DNA of 64,000 nucleotides. It comes from JAMXLO01 sp963819855. Its GTDB lineage: Bacteria; Pseudomonadota; Alphaproteobacteria; Acetobacterales; Acetobacteraceae. Location of the stretch: contig CAWFYC010000032.1 in NCBI GenBank assembly GCA_963819855.1, positions 1-64,000 on the forward strand, read 5' to 3'. The translations under genes and the position numbers were made by a program. The notes under the pieces were generated by a model, which had not been told where the DNA came from, did no database searches, and saw nothing but the letters and a program-made list of their open reading frames with translations. How positions within the stretch are numbered: the first letter of the stretch is position 1; the number at the start of each line of letters is the position of its first letter. Of the stretch, positions 27,071-35,904 are shown piece after piece.

Positions 27071-27373
27071 GGCAGTGTCCCGTCCACGATTTGGCGCAAT
27101 GCTCGGGCATTCGGCTTCAAGCCATGTTTCCCCCTGACTGGCCAGGACCGGTTACTAGCGGTTCGGATGCTAAGCCCAGCCAGGGCCTCGATCCAAACCT
27201 CCGGGGGACCAGCGCGGCTGACCGCCACCGACGGTCCACAACGTTGAATGGCCGCAAAGCGTCGAATCCTGCCATTCTGGCATCTCGAGGGACAGGTCCT
27301 CATATCAGCGGGCGTTGTCTTCACCGTGATGGCCGGCCACTGTGCCGGCCATCTGTTGCGGGGCACATGAACG
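27071..27373. other. Divergent intergenic region with a 10-bp perfect hairpin
   Basis: 303 bp between the response regulator and hyuA copy 2. No ORF is supported. A perfect hairpin GATGGCCGGC (27328-27337) / GCCGGCCATC (27344-27353) with a 6-nt loop ends 20 bp before the hyuA ATG. No T-run follows it, so a regulatory or mRNA-leader role is more likely than termination. Both divergent promoters should lie here but I cannot place them with confidence. Confidence 0.6.
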
Positions 27374-29443
27374 ATGGCGTGGCGTATCGGTATCGACATC
27401 GGCGGCACCTTTACCGACGTCGCCTTGGTGGAGGAGGACACCGGCCGCATCGCCATCGCCAAGCTGCCGACCACGCCGCGGGATTTTGGTCAGGCGGTGA
27501 TCGACGGCATCCGCCAGGGTCTGGACGCCAACCGCATCGATCCTGCCGGCGTCTCGCTGCTGTCGCACGCCACAACGGTGGTGACCAACGCGCTGCTGGA
27601 GAACAAGGGCGCACGCGCCGGGTTCGTCGCGACCCGAGGCATGCGCGACATCCTGGAGCTGCGCCGATCGTCGCGCGCCGATCTCTACGATCTGCTTCAG
27701 GACGCGCCGGCGGTGCTGGTGCCACGACGATGGCGGTTCGAGATCACCGAACGGATCGATGCGCAGGGCGAGGTGGTGACTCCGCTGGCCGAGGACGAAC
27801 TGCCGGGGCTGATCGAGGCGATCCGCGACGCTGGGTTGCAGACGGTTGCTGTGTCGTTCCTGTTTTCGTTCCTTAACGACGCGCATGAGAAGCGGGTCGG
27901 CGCGGCGTTGCGGACTGCGCTGCCCGGGATCGCGATTTATCTGTCGTCGGAAGTGCTGCCGGAGATTCGCGAGTTCGAGCGTGCCAGCACGACCGCCGTG
28001 TGCGCCGTGGTCGGGCCGGTGCTGGCGTCCTATCTCGATCGGCTGCAGAGCGCGATCTCGCAACTCGGTCTTCCGAAATTGTTTGTCATGGGCTCGTCGG
28101 GCGGCGTGTTCGACATCGCGGAAGGCCTGCGCATGCCGGCGATGGCGGTGGAGTCCGGCCCGGCAGCCGGCGTGATCGCGGCCTCGCTTGCCGGACGACA
28201 ATTGCGGCGGCCCAACCTGATCTCGTTCGACATGGGCGGCACCACCGCGAAGGCCAGTGTGATCGCTGGTGGCGAGGTGTCGGTCACCGCCGAATACGAG
28301 GTCGGCGGCGCCGGCCACGCCAATCGCTGGATGCATGGCACCGGCCATCCCATCCGCGTTCCGGTGATCGACCTGGCCGAGGTGAGCGCCGGCGGCGGCT
28401 CGATCGCCTGGGTCGATCCGGGCGGCGCGCTGAAGGTGGGACCGCGGAGTGCGGGCGCCGCACCCGGTCCGGCAGCCTATGGTGCCGGCGGAACGCTACC
28501 CACGGTGACCGATGCCGATGTGGTGCTGGGTTATCTCGATCCTCAGGCATTGTTGGGTGGCGCATTGCGCATCGACCTCGAAGCGGCGGAGCGCGCGATC
28601 GAGACCGCGATCGCCCGGCCGCTCGGGCTGACCGCGCCAGAGGCTGCGGCGCGCATCGTCGAAGTGGTCAACAGCAACATGGCGCAGGCACTGCGGATCG
28701 TTTCGATCGAGCGCGGTCACGATCCGCAGGAGTTCAGCCTGATCGCGTTCGGCGGCGCCGGACCGGTGCACGCGGTGGCGCTGGCCGAGGAACTGCAGAT
28801 CCCCGAGGTGATCGTGCCGCCGGCACCTGGCGCGTTCTCGGCGCTCGGACTGGTGGCGAGCGATCTGAAGCGCGACTATTCACGCACGCTGTATGCCGAC
28901 CTTGGCGACATCGATCCGCGACGCGTGGCAGATGTGATCACGGGAATGGAGCAGGCCGGACGTGAGATGCTCTATACGGCGCGCGTGCCGCCGGAACGGC
29001 AGGTGCTATTGCGCCAGGCGGACGTGCGTTATCGCCGGCAGGCGTACGAACTGACGGTGCCGATCGGCGATGGTGAGATCACCCGCGCGACGCTGGATGC
29101 TCTGGCCGAAGCGTTCCATGCGCGGCATGAGCAGACCTACGGGCACGCCAACCGCTCGGAGCATGTGCAACTGGTCAATCTGCGTCTGACCGCGCTCGGC
29201 CGGCTGCCGGATCTCGTGCTCGCACAGCGCGCCGATCCAGCGAGCGCACGGCTGCGCAGCCGCGACGTGTGGTTCGCCGAGACAGGCTTCACGCCAACAC
29301 CGGTGCATTGGCGGGACGGGCTGACATCCGGCACACAAGTGAGCGGCCCGGCGATCATCGAAGCGATGGATTCGACGACTGTCGTACCGCCCGGTTGGCA
29401 CGCGCGGATCGATGAGCTTGGATATGTTCGCATCCAGCGGTGA
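27374..29443 (+). CDS. hyuA: Hydantoinase/oxoprolinase family protein, subunit A (copy 2)
   Basis: 689 residues. ATPase motifs are IGIDIGGTFTDVALVEED at the N-terminus and SFDMGGTTAKASVI in the middle, with SHATTVVTNALLENKG and FGGAGPVHAVALAEEL also typical. It differs clearly from copy 1 at 10062. It is first in a plus-strand run with hyuB, an aminotransferase, a CDGSH protein and an enolase-superfamily enzyme, suggesting catabolism of a cyclic amide or related nitrogen compound. Unlike copy 1, it is separated from its hyuB by 174 bp of palindromic repeat. Confidence 0.92.
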   Translation: MAWRIGIDIGGTFTDVALVEEDTGRIAIAKLPTTPRDFGQAVIDGIRQGLDANRIDPAGVSLLSHATTVVTNALLENKGARAGFVATRGMRDILELRRSSRADLYDLLQDAPAVLVPRRWRFEITERIDAQGEVVTPLAEDELPGLIEAIRDAGLQTVAVSFLFSFLNDAHEKRVGAALRTALPGIAIYLSSEVLPEIREFERASTTAVCAVVGPVLASYLDRLQSAISQLGLPKLFVMGSSGGVFDIAEGLRMPAMAVESGPAAGVIAASLAGRQLRRPNLISFDMGGTTAKASVIAGGEVSVTAEYEVGGAGHANRWMHGTGHPIRVPVIDLAEVSAGGGSIAWVDPGGALKVGPRSAGAAPGPAAYGAGGTLPTVTDADVVLGYLDPQALLGGALRIDLEAAERAIETAIARPLGLTAPEAAARIVEVVNSNMAQALRIVSIERGHDPQEFSLIAFGGAGPVHAVALAEELQIPEVIVPPAPGAFSALGLVASDLKRDYSRTLYADLGDIDPRRVADVITGMEQAGREMLYTARVPPERQVLLRQADVRYRRQAYELTVPIGDGEITRATLDALAEAFHARHEQTYGHANRSEHVQLVNLRLTALGRLPDLVLAQRADPASARLRSRDVWFAETGFTPTPVHWRDGLTSGTQVSGPAIIEAMDSTTVVPPGWHARIDELGYVRIQR

Positions 29444-29451
29444 TTCCACCG

Positions 29452-29606
29452 GTCATTGCGAGTTCCTACCGGTGCGATCCCCATCGTCATTCCCGCGCAA
29501 GCGGGAACCCAGGGCGAGGTCCGTGCGGTCGCCCTGGGTCCCCGCTTTCGCGGGGATGACGACGGGGGGCAGTTTCTTGTTCGGAGTGAAGCGACTCGGC
29601 AATGAC
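29452..29606. repeat. Composite palindromic repeat between hyuA2 and hyuB2 (family B inside family D)
   Basis: The inner unit at 29485-29561 runs from CGTCATTCCCGCGCAAGCGG to CCCCGCTTTCGCGGGGATGACG-like sequence and folds back on itself (family B). It is bracketed by GTCATTGCGAG at 29452-29463 and GAGTGAAGCGACTCGGCAAT at about 29584-29603, which are the two ends of another common palindrome (family D). The only ribosome-binding signal for hyuB2 (AAGG) lies at its right edge. Confidence 0.85.
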
Positions 29607-29617
29607 AAGGTACGAAA

Positions 29618-31312
29618 ATGCAACGTCTAAAGACCGACCCGGCCCGCTTCGAGGTGGTGAAGAACGCGCTGACCTGCGCAGCCGAGGAGATGAAGATCGT
29701 CCTGGCCAAGACCGCGTACTCGCCGCTGCTCAAAGTCGCGGGCGACTACTCCTGCGGCATCTTCGACACGCACGGCAACATGGTCGCGCAAGGTCCCGAC
29801 CTGCCGATCCATCTCGGCTCGATGCCGGACGCGGTGCGCGCGGTGGTGCGAGCCTTCCCCGACGTCGCACCGGGCGATGTGTTCATCCATAACGATCCAT
29901 ATCAGGGCGGCTCGCATCTGCCCGACGTGAACGTTGTCGCGCCGGCGTTCCACGAAGGCCGACTGCTCGGCTTCGGCTGCGTGCGCGCGCACTGGCCCGA
30001 CATCGGCAGTGCCACGCCAGGCAGCTACGGCGCGGTAACCGAGATCTACGGCGAGGGCCTGAGGCTGCCGCCGATCCGGCTGTATCGCGACGGCAAGCCC
30101 GATCCCGCGATCGAGGCGATCATCTTCGCCAATGTCCGCACGCCCACCGAACGCCTCGGCGATCTGCGCGCACAGGTGGCGGCGAACTGGCGCGCGGCTG
30201 CACGCTTGCAGGTGCTGGCAGCGAAGTATGGCACTGACACGCTGCTCGACATCATGCAGGAGGTGTTGGACTACTCGGAGACCATGATGCGCGCCGCGCT
30301 GCGCGCGTTGCCCGATGGCGAGGCAGAATTTTCCGATGTTTTCGACGGCGACGGCGTCATCGCCCCCGGCGAGATCGACGACGAGACGTTCACCGTGAAG
30401 CTGCGCATTACCAAGCGTGGCGACACGATCACCGCCGACTTCACCGGTTCCGATCCGCAGGTGGCCGGCCCGATGAACGCGCCGCTGACTGTCACCGCAT
30501 CCGGCGTGTTCTGCGCGCTGAAGATGATCGCCGACCCGAAAAGCCTGATCCCGCCGAACTCCGGCTGCTGGCGTCCGGTGACGGTGACCGCGCCGCCTGG
30601 TTCGGTGGTGAACGCGCAGCTTCCGGCGCCGGTGGTCTACGCCAACCACGAGATATCGCACCGTGTCGCCGACATGGTGATGGCGGCGATGTTCGCCTTC
30701 ACCCCGCGCACGGTGATGGCGGGATCGCAGGGTACCTCGGCGGTGGTGACGTTCGGCGGCACCGACTATCGCAGCAACGAACGTTATGTCAGCTACGAAT
30801 CGGTGAAGGGCGGCTTCGGCGCGCGGCCGGTGAAGGACGGCATTAACGCCGTCGCCTCCACTGTCTCCAATATGATGAACACGCCGATCGAGATCCTCGA
30901 GATGAGCTTTCCGCTGCGTGTGCAGGAATACGCGCTCGTGCCCGACAGCGGCGGCGCCGGGACCTGGCGTGGCGGCCTCGGTGTGCGCCGCGTTTGGCGC
31001 GTGCTGGAGCGGCAGGCCCATGCCGCGGTCTGCTGCGAGCGGACCGTCACGCCGCCGTTCGGTCTCGCCGGCGGCAAGGCAGGCGCCGCGGCGCTGCTGG
31101 AGCTGATCCCGCCGAACGGCAACGCGCGCAAACTCAACAGCAAGGGCGGCTTCATCGCTCCCGCGGATTCGCTGGTGGTGATCGAGGCACCAGGTTCCGG
31201 TGGCTACGGCCCGCCGTCAGGGCGAGATCCTGCGCGGCTTTCCGAAGACCTGCTGGACGGTTACGTTACCCCGATGGCCGCACGACGCGACTACGGCGAG
31301 GAGCCGATCTGA
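29618..31312 (+). CDS. hyuB: Hydantoinase/oxoprolinase family protein, subunit B (copy 2)
   Basis: 564 residues. Typical motifs are MVAQGPDLPIHLGSMPDAV, FIHNDPYQGGSHLPDVN, WPDIGSATPGS and the C-terminal GSGGYGPPSGRDP. It is the partner of HyuA copy 2. The ATG at 29618 is preceded only by a weak AAGG at the end of the repeat. The start is supported by conserved sequence beginning within about 15 residues. It is followed after 14 bp by the aminotransferase gene. Confidence 0.92.
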   Translation: MQRLKTDPARFEVVKNALTCAAEEMKIVLAKTAYSPLLKVAGDYSCGIFDTHGNMVAQGPDLPIHLGSMPDAVRAVVRAFPDVAPGDVFIHNDPYQGGSHLPDVNVVAPAFHEGRLLGFGCVRAHWPDIGSATPGSYGAVTEIYGEGLRLPPIRLYRDGKPDPAIEAIIFANVRTPTERLGDLRAQVAANWRAAARLQVLAAKYGTDTLLDIMQEVLDYSETMMRAALRALPDGEAEFSDVFDGDGVIAPGEIDDETFTVKLRITKRGDTITADFTGSDPQVAGPMNAPLTVTASGVFCALKMIADPKSLIPPNSGCWRPVTVTAPPGSVVNAQLPAPVVYANHEISHRVADMVMAAMFAFTPRTVMAGSQGTSAVVTFGGTDYRSNERYVSYESVKGGFGARPVKDGINAVASTVSNMMNTPIEILEMSFPLRVQEYALVPDSGGAGTWRGGLGVRRVWRVLERQAHAAVCCERTVTPPFGLAGGKAGAAALLELIPPNGNARKLNSKGGFIAPADSLVVIEAPGSGGYGPPSGRDPARLSEDLLDGYVTPMAARRDYGEEPI

Positions 31313-31326
31313 GGGAGAAAGTCAGG

Positions 31327-32703
31327 ATGACCTACGTAGCCCCGAATTCCATTCAGGCGCGCGACATCGCCTCGATCGTGCATCCGCAGACCAATCTGGT
31401 CCAACATCTGGAAGAAGGGCCGGTGGTGATCTCGCGCGGCCAGGGCATCTATGTGTGGGATGACTCGGGCCAGAAATTCCTCGATGGCGCAGCGGGGCTG
31501 TGGTGCGCCTCGCTCGGCTATGCATCGGAACGGCTGGCGCGCGTCGCGTACGAGCAGATGAAGAAGCTCGGCTATGCGCATCTGTATCGCCACACCACCA
31601 ACGAGCCCGGCGTGGACCTGGCGGAGAAGCTGCTGCAGATCGCGCCGGTACCGATGAGCAAAGTGCTGTTCCAGTGCTCCGGTTCGGAGGCCAATGACAC
31701 AGCGATCAAGCTGGTCTGGTACTATCACGCCGCGATCGGCAAGCCGAACAAGCGCAAGATCATCGGGCGCAAGATGGGCTATCACGGCAGCACGTCGGCC
31801 GCGATCAGCGCGTCGGGCAAGCCAGACATGCATGCCGACTTCGGCCTGCCGTTCCCGGACTTCCGTCACACCGAATATCCGCACTACTACCGCCTGCGGA
31901 ATGTTGGCGAGAGCGAAGAGCAGTTCGCGACGCGCATGGCGGATGCGCTGGAGGCGATGATCATCGAGGAGGGTCCCGAGACGGTCGGCGGCTTCATCGG
32001 CGAACCGGTGATGGGAGCCGGCGGCGGGCTGGTTCCGCCGCGCACCTATTGGGAGAAGATGCAGGCGGTGCTGCGCAAATACGACGTGCTGTTCATCGCG
32101 GACGAGGTGATCTGCGGGTTCGGCCGCACCGGCAACATGTGGGGCAGCATCACCTACGATCTGAAACCCGACATGATCACCAGCGCCAAGGCGCTGTCGG
32201 CGGCGATGCAGCCGATCTCTGCGCTGCTGATCAACGAGCGGGTGTTTCAGGCGATGCTGGACGAGAGCCGCAAGCTGGGCGATTTCGCGCATGGCTTCAC
32301 CTATGCCGGCCATCCGGTGACCACCGCGGTGGCGATGGAGACGCTGCGCATCTACGAAGAGATGGATATGATCGGGCACGTGCAGCGGGTCGGTCCGTAT
32401 ATGCAGCAGGTGCTGGGGCGGTTCGCCGACCACCCGCTGATCGGCGACGTGCGCGGCGTCGGGCTGATGACCGGGATGGAGATGATGGCGGACAAAACCA
32501 CCGGCAAGGCGTTCGATCCGGCGCTCGGCGTCGGGCGGATCGCCGACAGGCATGCGCGCAACAACGGGCTGATCACGCGGTTCATCGGCGACCGCGTGGC
32601 GTTCTCGCCACCACTGATCATCACCGAGGAAGAGGTGGACGACATGGCGGCGTTGCTGCAACGCACACTGGACGATACCTGGGCTGAAGTCAGAACCAAT
32701 TGA
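31327..32703 (+). CDS. Class III (omega) aminotransferase, PLP-dependent
   Basis: 458 residues from the ATG at 31327, with an AGGGAGAAAGTCAGG leader giving the Shine-Dalgarno. Fold type I features are visible: CSGSEANDTAIKL for phosphate binding, Asp259 in FIADEVICGFGRTG, and the Schiff-base Lys288 in TSAKALSAAMQP. The family moves amino groups from omega-amino acids or amines to pyruvate or 2-oxoglutarate. Position directly after hyuAB suggests it processes an amino acid or amine released by that hydrolase. The exact substrate is not readable. Confidence 0.94.
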   Translation: MTYVAPNSIQARDIASIVHPQTNLVQHLEEGPVVISRGQGIYVWDDSGQKFLDGAAGLWCASLGYASERLARVAYEQMKKLGYAHLYRHTTNEPGVDLAEKLLQIAPVPMSKVLFQCSGSEANDTAIKLVWYYHAAIGKPNKRKIIGRKMGYHGSTSAAISASGKPDMHADFGLPFPDFRHTEYPHYYRLRNVGESEEQFATRMADALEAMIIEEGPETVGGFIGEPVMGAGGGLVPPRTYWEKMQAVLRKYDVLFIADEVICGFGRTGNMWGSITYDLKPDMITSAKALSAAMQPISALLINERVFQAMLDESRKLGDFAHGFTYAGHPVTTAVAMETLRIYEEMDMIGHVQRVGPYMQQVLGRFADHPLIGDVRGVGLMTGMEMMADKTTGKAFDPALGVGRIADRHARNNGLITRFIGDRVAFSPPLIITEEEVDDMAALLQRTLDDTWAEVRTN

Positions 32704-32717
32704 ACAGGAGAACGGAC

Positions 32718-32963
32718 ATGTCAGACATTCAACCGGTGATCGCGCAGAAGAGTCCGTATCGGATGGAGGTGGAGGCCGGGAAGTCGTACTGGTGGTGTGC
32801 CTGCGGCAAGAGCGCGAACCAGCCGTTCTGCGACGGCTCGCACAAGGGCAGCGGTTTTTCCCCCGTCGAGTTCAAGGCGGAGGAGGCCGGCACGATCGCG
32901 TTCTGCGGCTGCAAGAACACCGGCAACCAGCCGCGCTGCGACGGGACGCACCGGAGTCTGTAA
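32718..32963 (+). CDS. CDGSH iron-sulfur domain protein, double-motif type
   Basis: 81 residues from the ATG at 32718, chosen because AGGAGAAC lies just upstream; an in-frame start at 32700 overlaps the aminotransferase stop. Two CDGSH motifs are present: CACGKSANQPFCDGSH and CGCKNTGNQPRCDGTH. Each supplies the three Cys and one His that bind a [2Fe-2S] cluster. This is the small soluble tandem class, lacking the membrane anchor of mitoNEET. It may supply electrons or clusters to a neighbouring enzyme; that is inference only. Confidence 0.92.
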   Translation: MSDIQPVIAQKSPYRMEVEAGKSYWWCACGKSANQPFCDGSHKGSGFSPVEFKAEEAGTIAFCGCKNTGNQPRCDGTHRSL

Positions 32964-32989
32964 CGGCTTCGTTCGAGGAAGTGCACTTT

Positions 32990-33063
32990 CGTCATTCCCG
33001 CGAAAGCGGGAACCCAGTGACGGCGCACGCGAGCCCTGGGTCCCCGCTTTCGCGGGGATGACG
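32990..33063. repeat. Palindromic repeat family B, copy 2
   Basis: Starts CGTCATTCCCGCGAAAGCGG and ends with its imperfect reverse complement up to ATGACG at 33063, then five T. The long stem plus T-run could terminate transcription after the CDGSH gene. The same unit elsewhere lacks the T-run, so a terminator role is incidental if real. Confidence 0.88.
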
Positions 33064-33083
33064 TTTTTGGAGAGATCCGGCGC

Positions 33084-34190
33084 ATGAAAATCGACGACGT
33101 ATCGCTGACCATCTTCACCTGGGACAACATTCCGGCGACGCGCTACCACCTCGGCTCGCTGGCATCATCCAGCAGCAGTCTCGGCCTGCTGCGCATCCAC
33201 ACCGATGAGGGACTGGAAGGCCATGCCTTCCTCGGCGCGGCAACCAATCCGGCGGCGATGGACGGCCCGCAGCTCATTCGCTCGTTGAAGCCGATGCTGA
33301 TGGGGCAGAACCCGCTGGAACGGGAACGCCTCCACAGCGGGATGCGCTTGGTATCGCGGGTCGTCAGTTATCGCACCATCGGTGCGGTGGACACCGCGCT
33401 GTGGGACCTCGCCGGCAAAATCGCCAAACTGCCGGTGCACGCGCTGATGGGCACCTGCCGCACCTCGATCGTCGGGTATGCGAGTTCGCAGGTGCTGCCG
33501 GACATCGCCGCCTATGTCGATCAGGCGCAGACCTTCAAGGCGAACGGCTGGCGCGCCTACAAGATCCATCCGCCGCGCGATCCCGAGCAGGACATCAAGG
33601 TGTGCCAGGCGGTGCGCAAGGCTGTCGGCGACGACTTCCGGCTGATGCTCGATTCGACCTGGAGCTACGACTACACCGAGGCGCTGCGCGTCGGCCGCGC
33701 GATCGAGGAGATGGGTTACTACTGGTACGAAGACCCGATGTCGGACGAGGACATCTACAATTACGTGAAGCTGCGCGATAAGCTGGATATCCCGATCATG
33801 GCGACGGAGTTTCCCGCCGGCGGGCTGGAGACCTATCCGATCTGGCTGACCGAGCGCGCCACCGACTATCTGCGCGGCGACATTCCGAACAAGGGCGGTC
33901 TCACCACCATGCTGAAGACCGCGCATCTGGCCGAGGCGTTCAGCCTCAAATACGAGGTGCACCATTCGGGCAATTCGTTGAACAACCTGGCGAACCTGCA
34001 TCTCTGCATGGCGATCCGCAACACCACGATGTTCGAGGTGCTGCTGCCGGATGCGGCGCACAAATACGGCATGGCGAAAGAACTGGAGATCGATCGCGAC
34101 GGCATGTTGCATGCGCCGACCGGGGCGGGGCTTGGAGCGGAGATCGACTTCGATCTGATCAAGCGCAAGACCGAGGCGATATTGAGCTGA
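33084..34190 (+). CDS. Mandelate racemase/muconate lactonizing enzyme family protein (KxH type)
   Basis: 368 residues. The enolase-superfamily barrel has KIH in AYKIHPPRD (instead of the KxK of mandelate racemase). The metal ligands are Asp in LMLDSTWS, Glu in YWYEDPMS and Glu in MATEFPAGG. The late His is in YEVHHSGNS. This set fits an acid-sugar dehydratase or similar lyase more than a racemase. A second, KxK-type member lies at 35891-37033. It follows the family B repeat, so it may have its own promoter. Confidence 0.88.
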   Translation: MKIDDVSLTIFTWDNIPATRYHLGSLASSSSSLGLLRIHTDEGLEGHAFLGAATNPAAMDGPQLIRSLKPMLMGQNPLERERLHSGMRLVSRVVSYRTIGAVDTALWDLAGKIAKLPVHALMGTCRTSIVGYASSQVLPDIAAYVDQAQTFKANGWRAYKIHPPRDPEQDIKVCQAVRKAVGDDFRLMLDSTWSYDYTEALRVGRAIEEMGYYWYEDPMSDEDIYNYVKLRDKLDIPIMATEFPAGGLETYPIWLTERATDYLRGDIPNKGGLTTMLKTAHLAEAFSLKYEVHHSGNSLNNLANLHLCMAIRNTTMFEVLLPDAAHKYGMAKELEIDRDGMLHAPTGAGLGAEIDFDLIKRKTEAILS

Positions 34191-34200
34191 ACCCCATTTC

Positions 34201-34223
34201 CGTCATCCCCGCGAAAGCAGGGC
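34201..34223. repeat. Half copy of palindromic repeat family B
   Basis: CGTCATCCCCGCGAAAGCAG is one arm of the family B unit, without the partner arm. It fills the gap between the convergent enolase-superfamily and FAH-family genes. Confidence 0.75.
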
Positions 34224-34224
34224 G

Positions 34225-35406
34225 CTATGTCAGCAGCCCGCGTGCTGCGAGATTGCGCATCAGCGCGCCAACACCAAACGACCACGCCTCGCACTGATCG
34301 GTCGGCATCATCCGGTTCACCAGCCGCCCCAGCTTTGGTGCCGCGATCGTCACGATATCACCGGTCTTGTGCGTGAACCCCTTGCCCGGCGCGCCGCGAT
34401 CCTCCACCGGCGCGAACATCGTGCCGAGGAACAGCACCGCGCCATCCGGATAGCGATGGTGCGCGTTGACCGTCTGCGCCATCAGATCGGCCGGATCACG
34501 GCTGATCTTTGCGATTGACGATGCGCCTTGCATCCGAAATCCATCTTCCCCCTCGACGCTCAGCGAGACCGTGGTCTGCCGGATGTCATCCAGCGTGAAC
34601 CGCGCATCGAAGAAGCGCAGGAATGGCCCGACCGAACAGGACGCGTTGTTGTCCTTCGCCTTGCCGAGCAGCAATGCGGAGCGGCCCTCCACGTCGCGCA
34701 GGTTCACGTCGTTGCCTAGCGTCGCGGCCACGATGCGGCCCGCGGACGAAGCGGCCAGCACCACCTCCGGCTCCGGATTGTTCCACGACGAATTGGGATG
34801 GATCCCCGCATCCATGCCGGTGCCGACCGCTGCCATCGGCTGCGCTTTGGTGAAGATCTCGGCATCGGGGCCGATGCCGACTTCGAGGTACTGGCTCCAG
34901 GCTCCCTGATCGATCAGCACCTGCTTCAGATGCGCCGCCTCTGCCGATCCCGGCTTCAGCTTTGCCAGATCATCGCCGACCAGCCGGTTGACCTCGGCGC
35001 GAATCGCCGTCGCGGCACTCAGGTCGCCGCGCGCGCGTTCCTCGATCACGCGCTCGATCATCGACAGCACGAACGTCACGCCGGCGGCCTTGATCGCCTG
35101 GAGATCGATCGGCGCCAGCAGCCACGGCCGATTGCGATCGCGACCGTCGGGCGGCGTGTTGGCAAGCACATCGTCCAGCCGGCCGATGCGCTCGCCCTGC
35201 GCGGCGCGCAGGCGTTCGGCGGGCGCATCGGCCTCGCACAGATCGCGCATGGTCGGGAAGCTTGCCGATATGTCGAGCAGATCGCCGCCGCGCACCGCCA
35301 CGACCGACGGACCGCCCACATCCGGTCGCCAGAGCCGCCCTGCCAGCGCCGCGTCGGCGTCGTCGTCCGGCAGCACCGGCTGCAACGCCTCGCGCAATGC
35401 GGTCAT
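34225..35406 (-). CDS. Fumarylacetoacetate hydrolase (FAH) family protein
   Basis: 393 residues from the ATG at 35406, favoured because GGGAGGA precedes it; an upstream in-frame ATG at 35436 has no such site. The C-terminal FAH fold is marked by HPNSSWNNPEPEVVL (metal-ligand Glu residues), GNDVNLRDVEGRSALLLGKAKD and the final KTGDIVTIAAPKLGRLVN. The family cleaves or hydrates 2-oxo acids and beta-diketones. The N-terminal extension of about 150 residues is longer than in simple FAH enzymes. Its context suggests a downstream step in the local catabolic pathway. Confidence 0.88.
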   Translation of the reverse strand: MTALREALQPVLPDDDADAALAGRLWRPDVGGPSVVAVRGGDLLDISASFPTMRDLCEADAPAERLRAAQGERIGRLDDVLANTPPDGRDRNRPWLLAPIDLQAIKAAGVTFVLSMIERVIEERARGDLSAATAIRAEVNRLVGDDLAKLKPGSAEAAHLKQVLIDQGAWSQYLEVGIGPDAEIFTKAQPMAAVGTGMDAGIHPNSSWNNPEPEVVLAASSAGRIVAATLGNDVNLRDVEGRSALLLGKAKDNNASCSVGPFLRFFDARFTLDDIRQTTVSLSVEGEDGFRMQGASSIAKISRDPADLMAQTVNAHHRYPDGAVLFLGTMFAPVEDRGAPGKGFTHKTGDIVTIAAPKLGRLVNRMMPTDQCEAWSFGVGALMRNLAARGLLT

Positions 35407-35475
35407 CCTGCGTCCTCCCAAAATCCGATCCGGCACCCTATACTATGCCCGACCATGGATTAAGGAGGCAGGCCC

Positions 35476-35904
35476 ATGAGGCTGTTCGGCTCGTCGCATA
35501 CCGCGGATGCGGAGACGTATCCCGTCACCCACACCGACGAAGAGTGGCGCGCGAAGCTGTCACCGGCGCAATACCAGGTGCTGCGCAAGCACGGCACCGA
35601 GCGTGCCGGCACCAGTCCGCTAAACGCGGAGAAGCGACACGGCAAATTCATTTGCGCCGGCTGCGGCCAGGAGGTGTTCGCATCTGACACCAAGTTTGAA
35701 AGCGGCACCGGCTGGCCCAGTTTCTATCAGCCGCTGGAAGGCGGCGTCGGCACCAGCGAGGACAGCAGCTTCTTCATGAAGCGCACCGAGGTGCATTGCA
35801 GCCGGTGCGGCGGCCATCTCGGCCACGTGTTCGACGACGGCCCGCGACCGACCGGGCAGCGTTATTGCATGAACGGCGCGGCGATGGATTTCAAGCCTGA
35901 CTGA
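35476..35904 (+). CDS. msrB: Peptide methionine-(R)-S-oxide reductase MsrB
   Basis: 142 residues, complete. Zinc-binding CxxC pairs are FICAGCGQE and HCSRCGGHLG. The catalytic Cys is in RYCMNGAAMDF; the substrate-site stretch is GTGWPSFYQPL. It reduces methionine-R-sulfoxide in proteins, with thioredoxin as usual donor. No signal peptide, so it is cytoplasmic. Its 3' end overlaps the convergent enolase-superfamily gene by 14 bp. Confidence 0.96.
   Translation: MRLFGSSHTADAETYPVTHTDEEWRAKLSPAQYQVLRKHGTERAGTSPLNAEKRHGKFICAGCGQEVFASDTKFESGTGWPSFYQPLEGGVGTSEDSSFFMKRTEVHCSRCGGHLGHVFDDGPRPTGQRYCMNGAAMDFKPD

Noticed and set aside
29627..31021. Long antisense ORF of 464 codons over hyuB copy 2
   Set aside because: Same kind of shadow frame as over copy 1; no conserved motif and no ribosome-binding site.
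32990..33063. Family B repeat as a dedicated terminator for the CDGSH gene
   Set aside because: The stem and T-run could terminate, but the same unit occurs elsewhere without T-runs, so I list it as a repeat.
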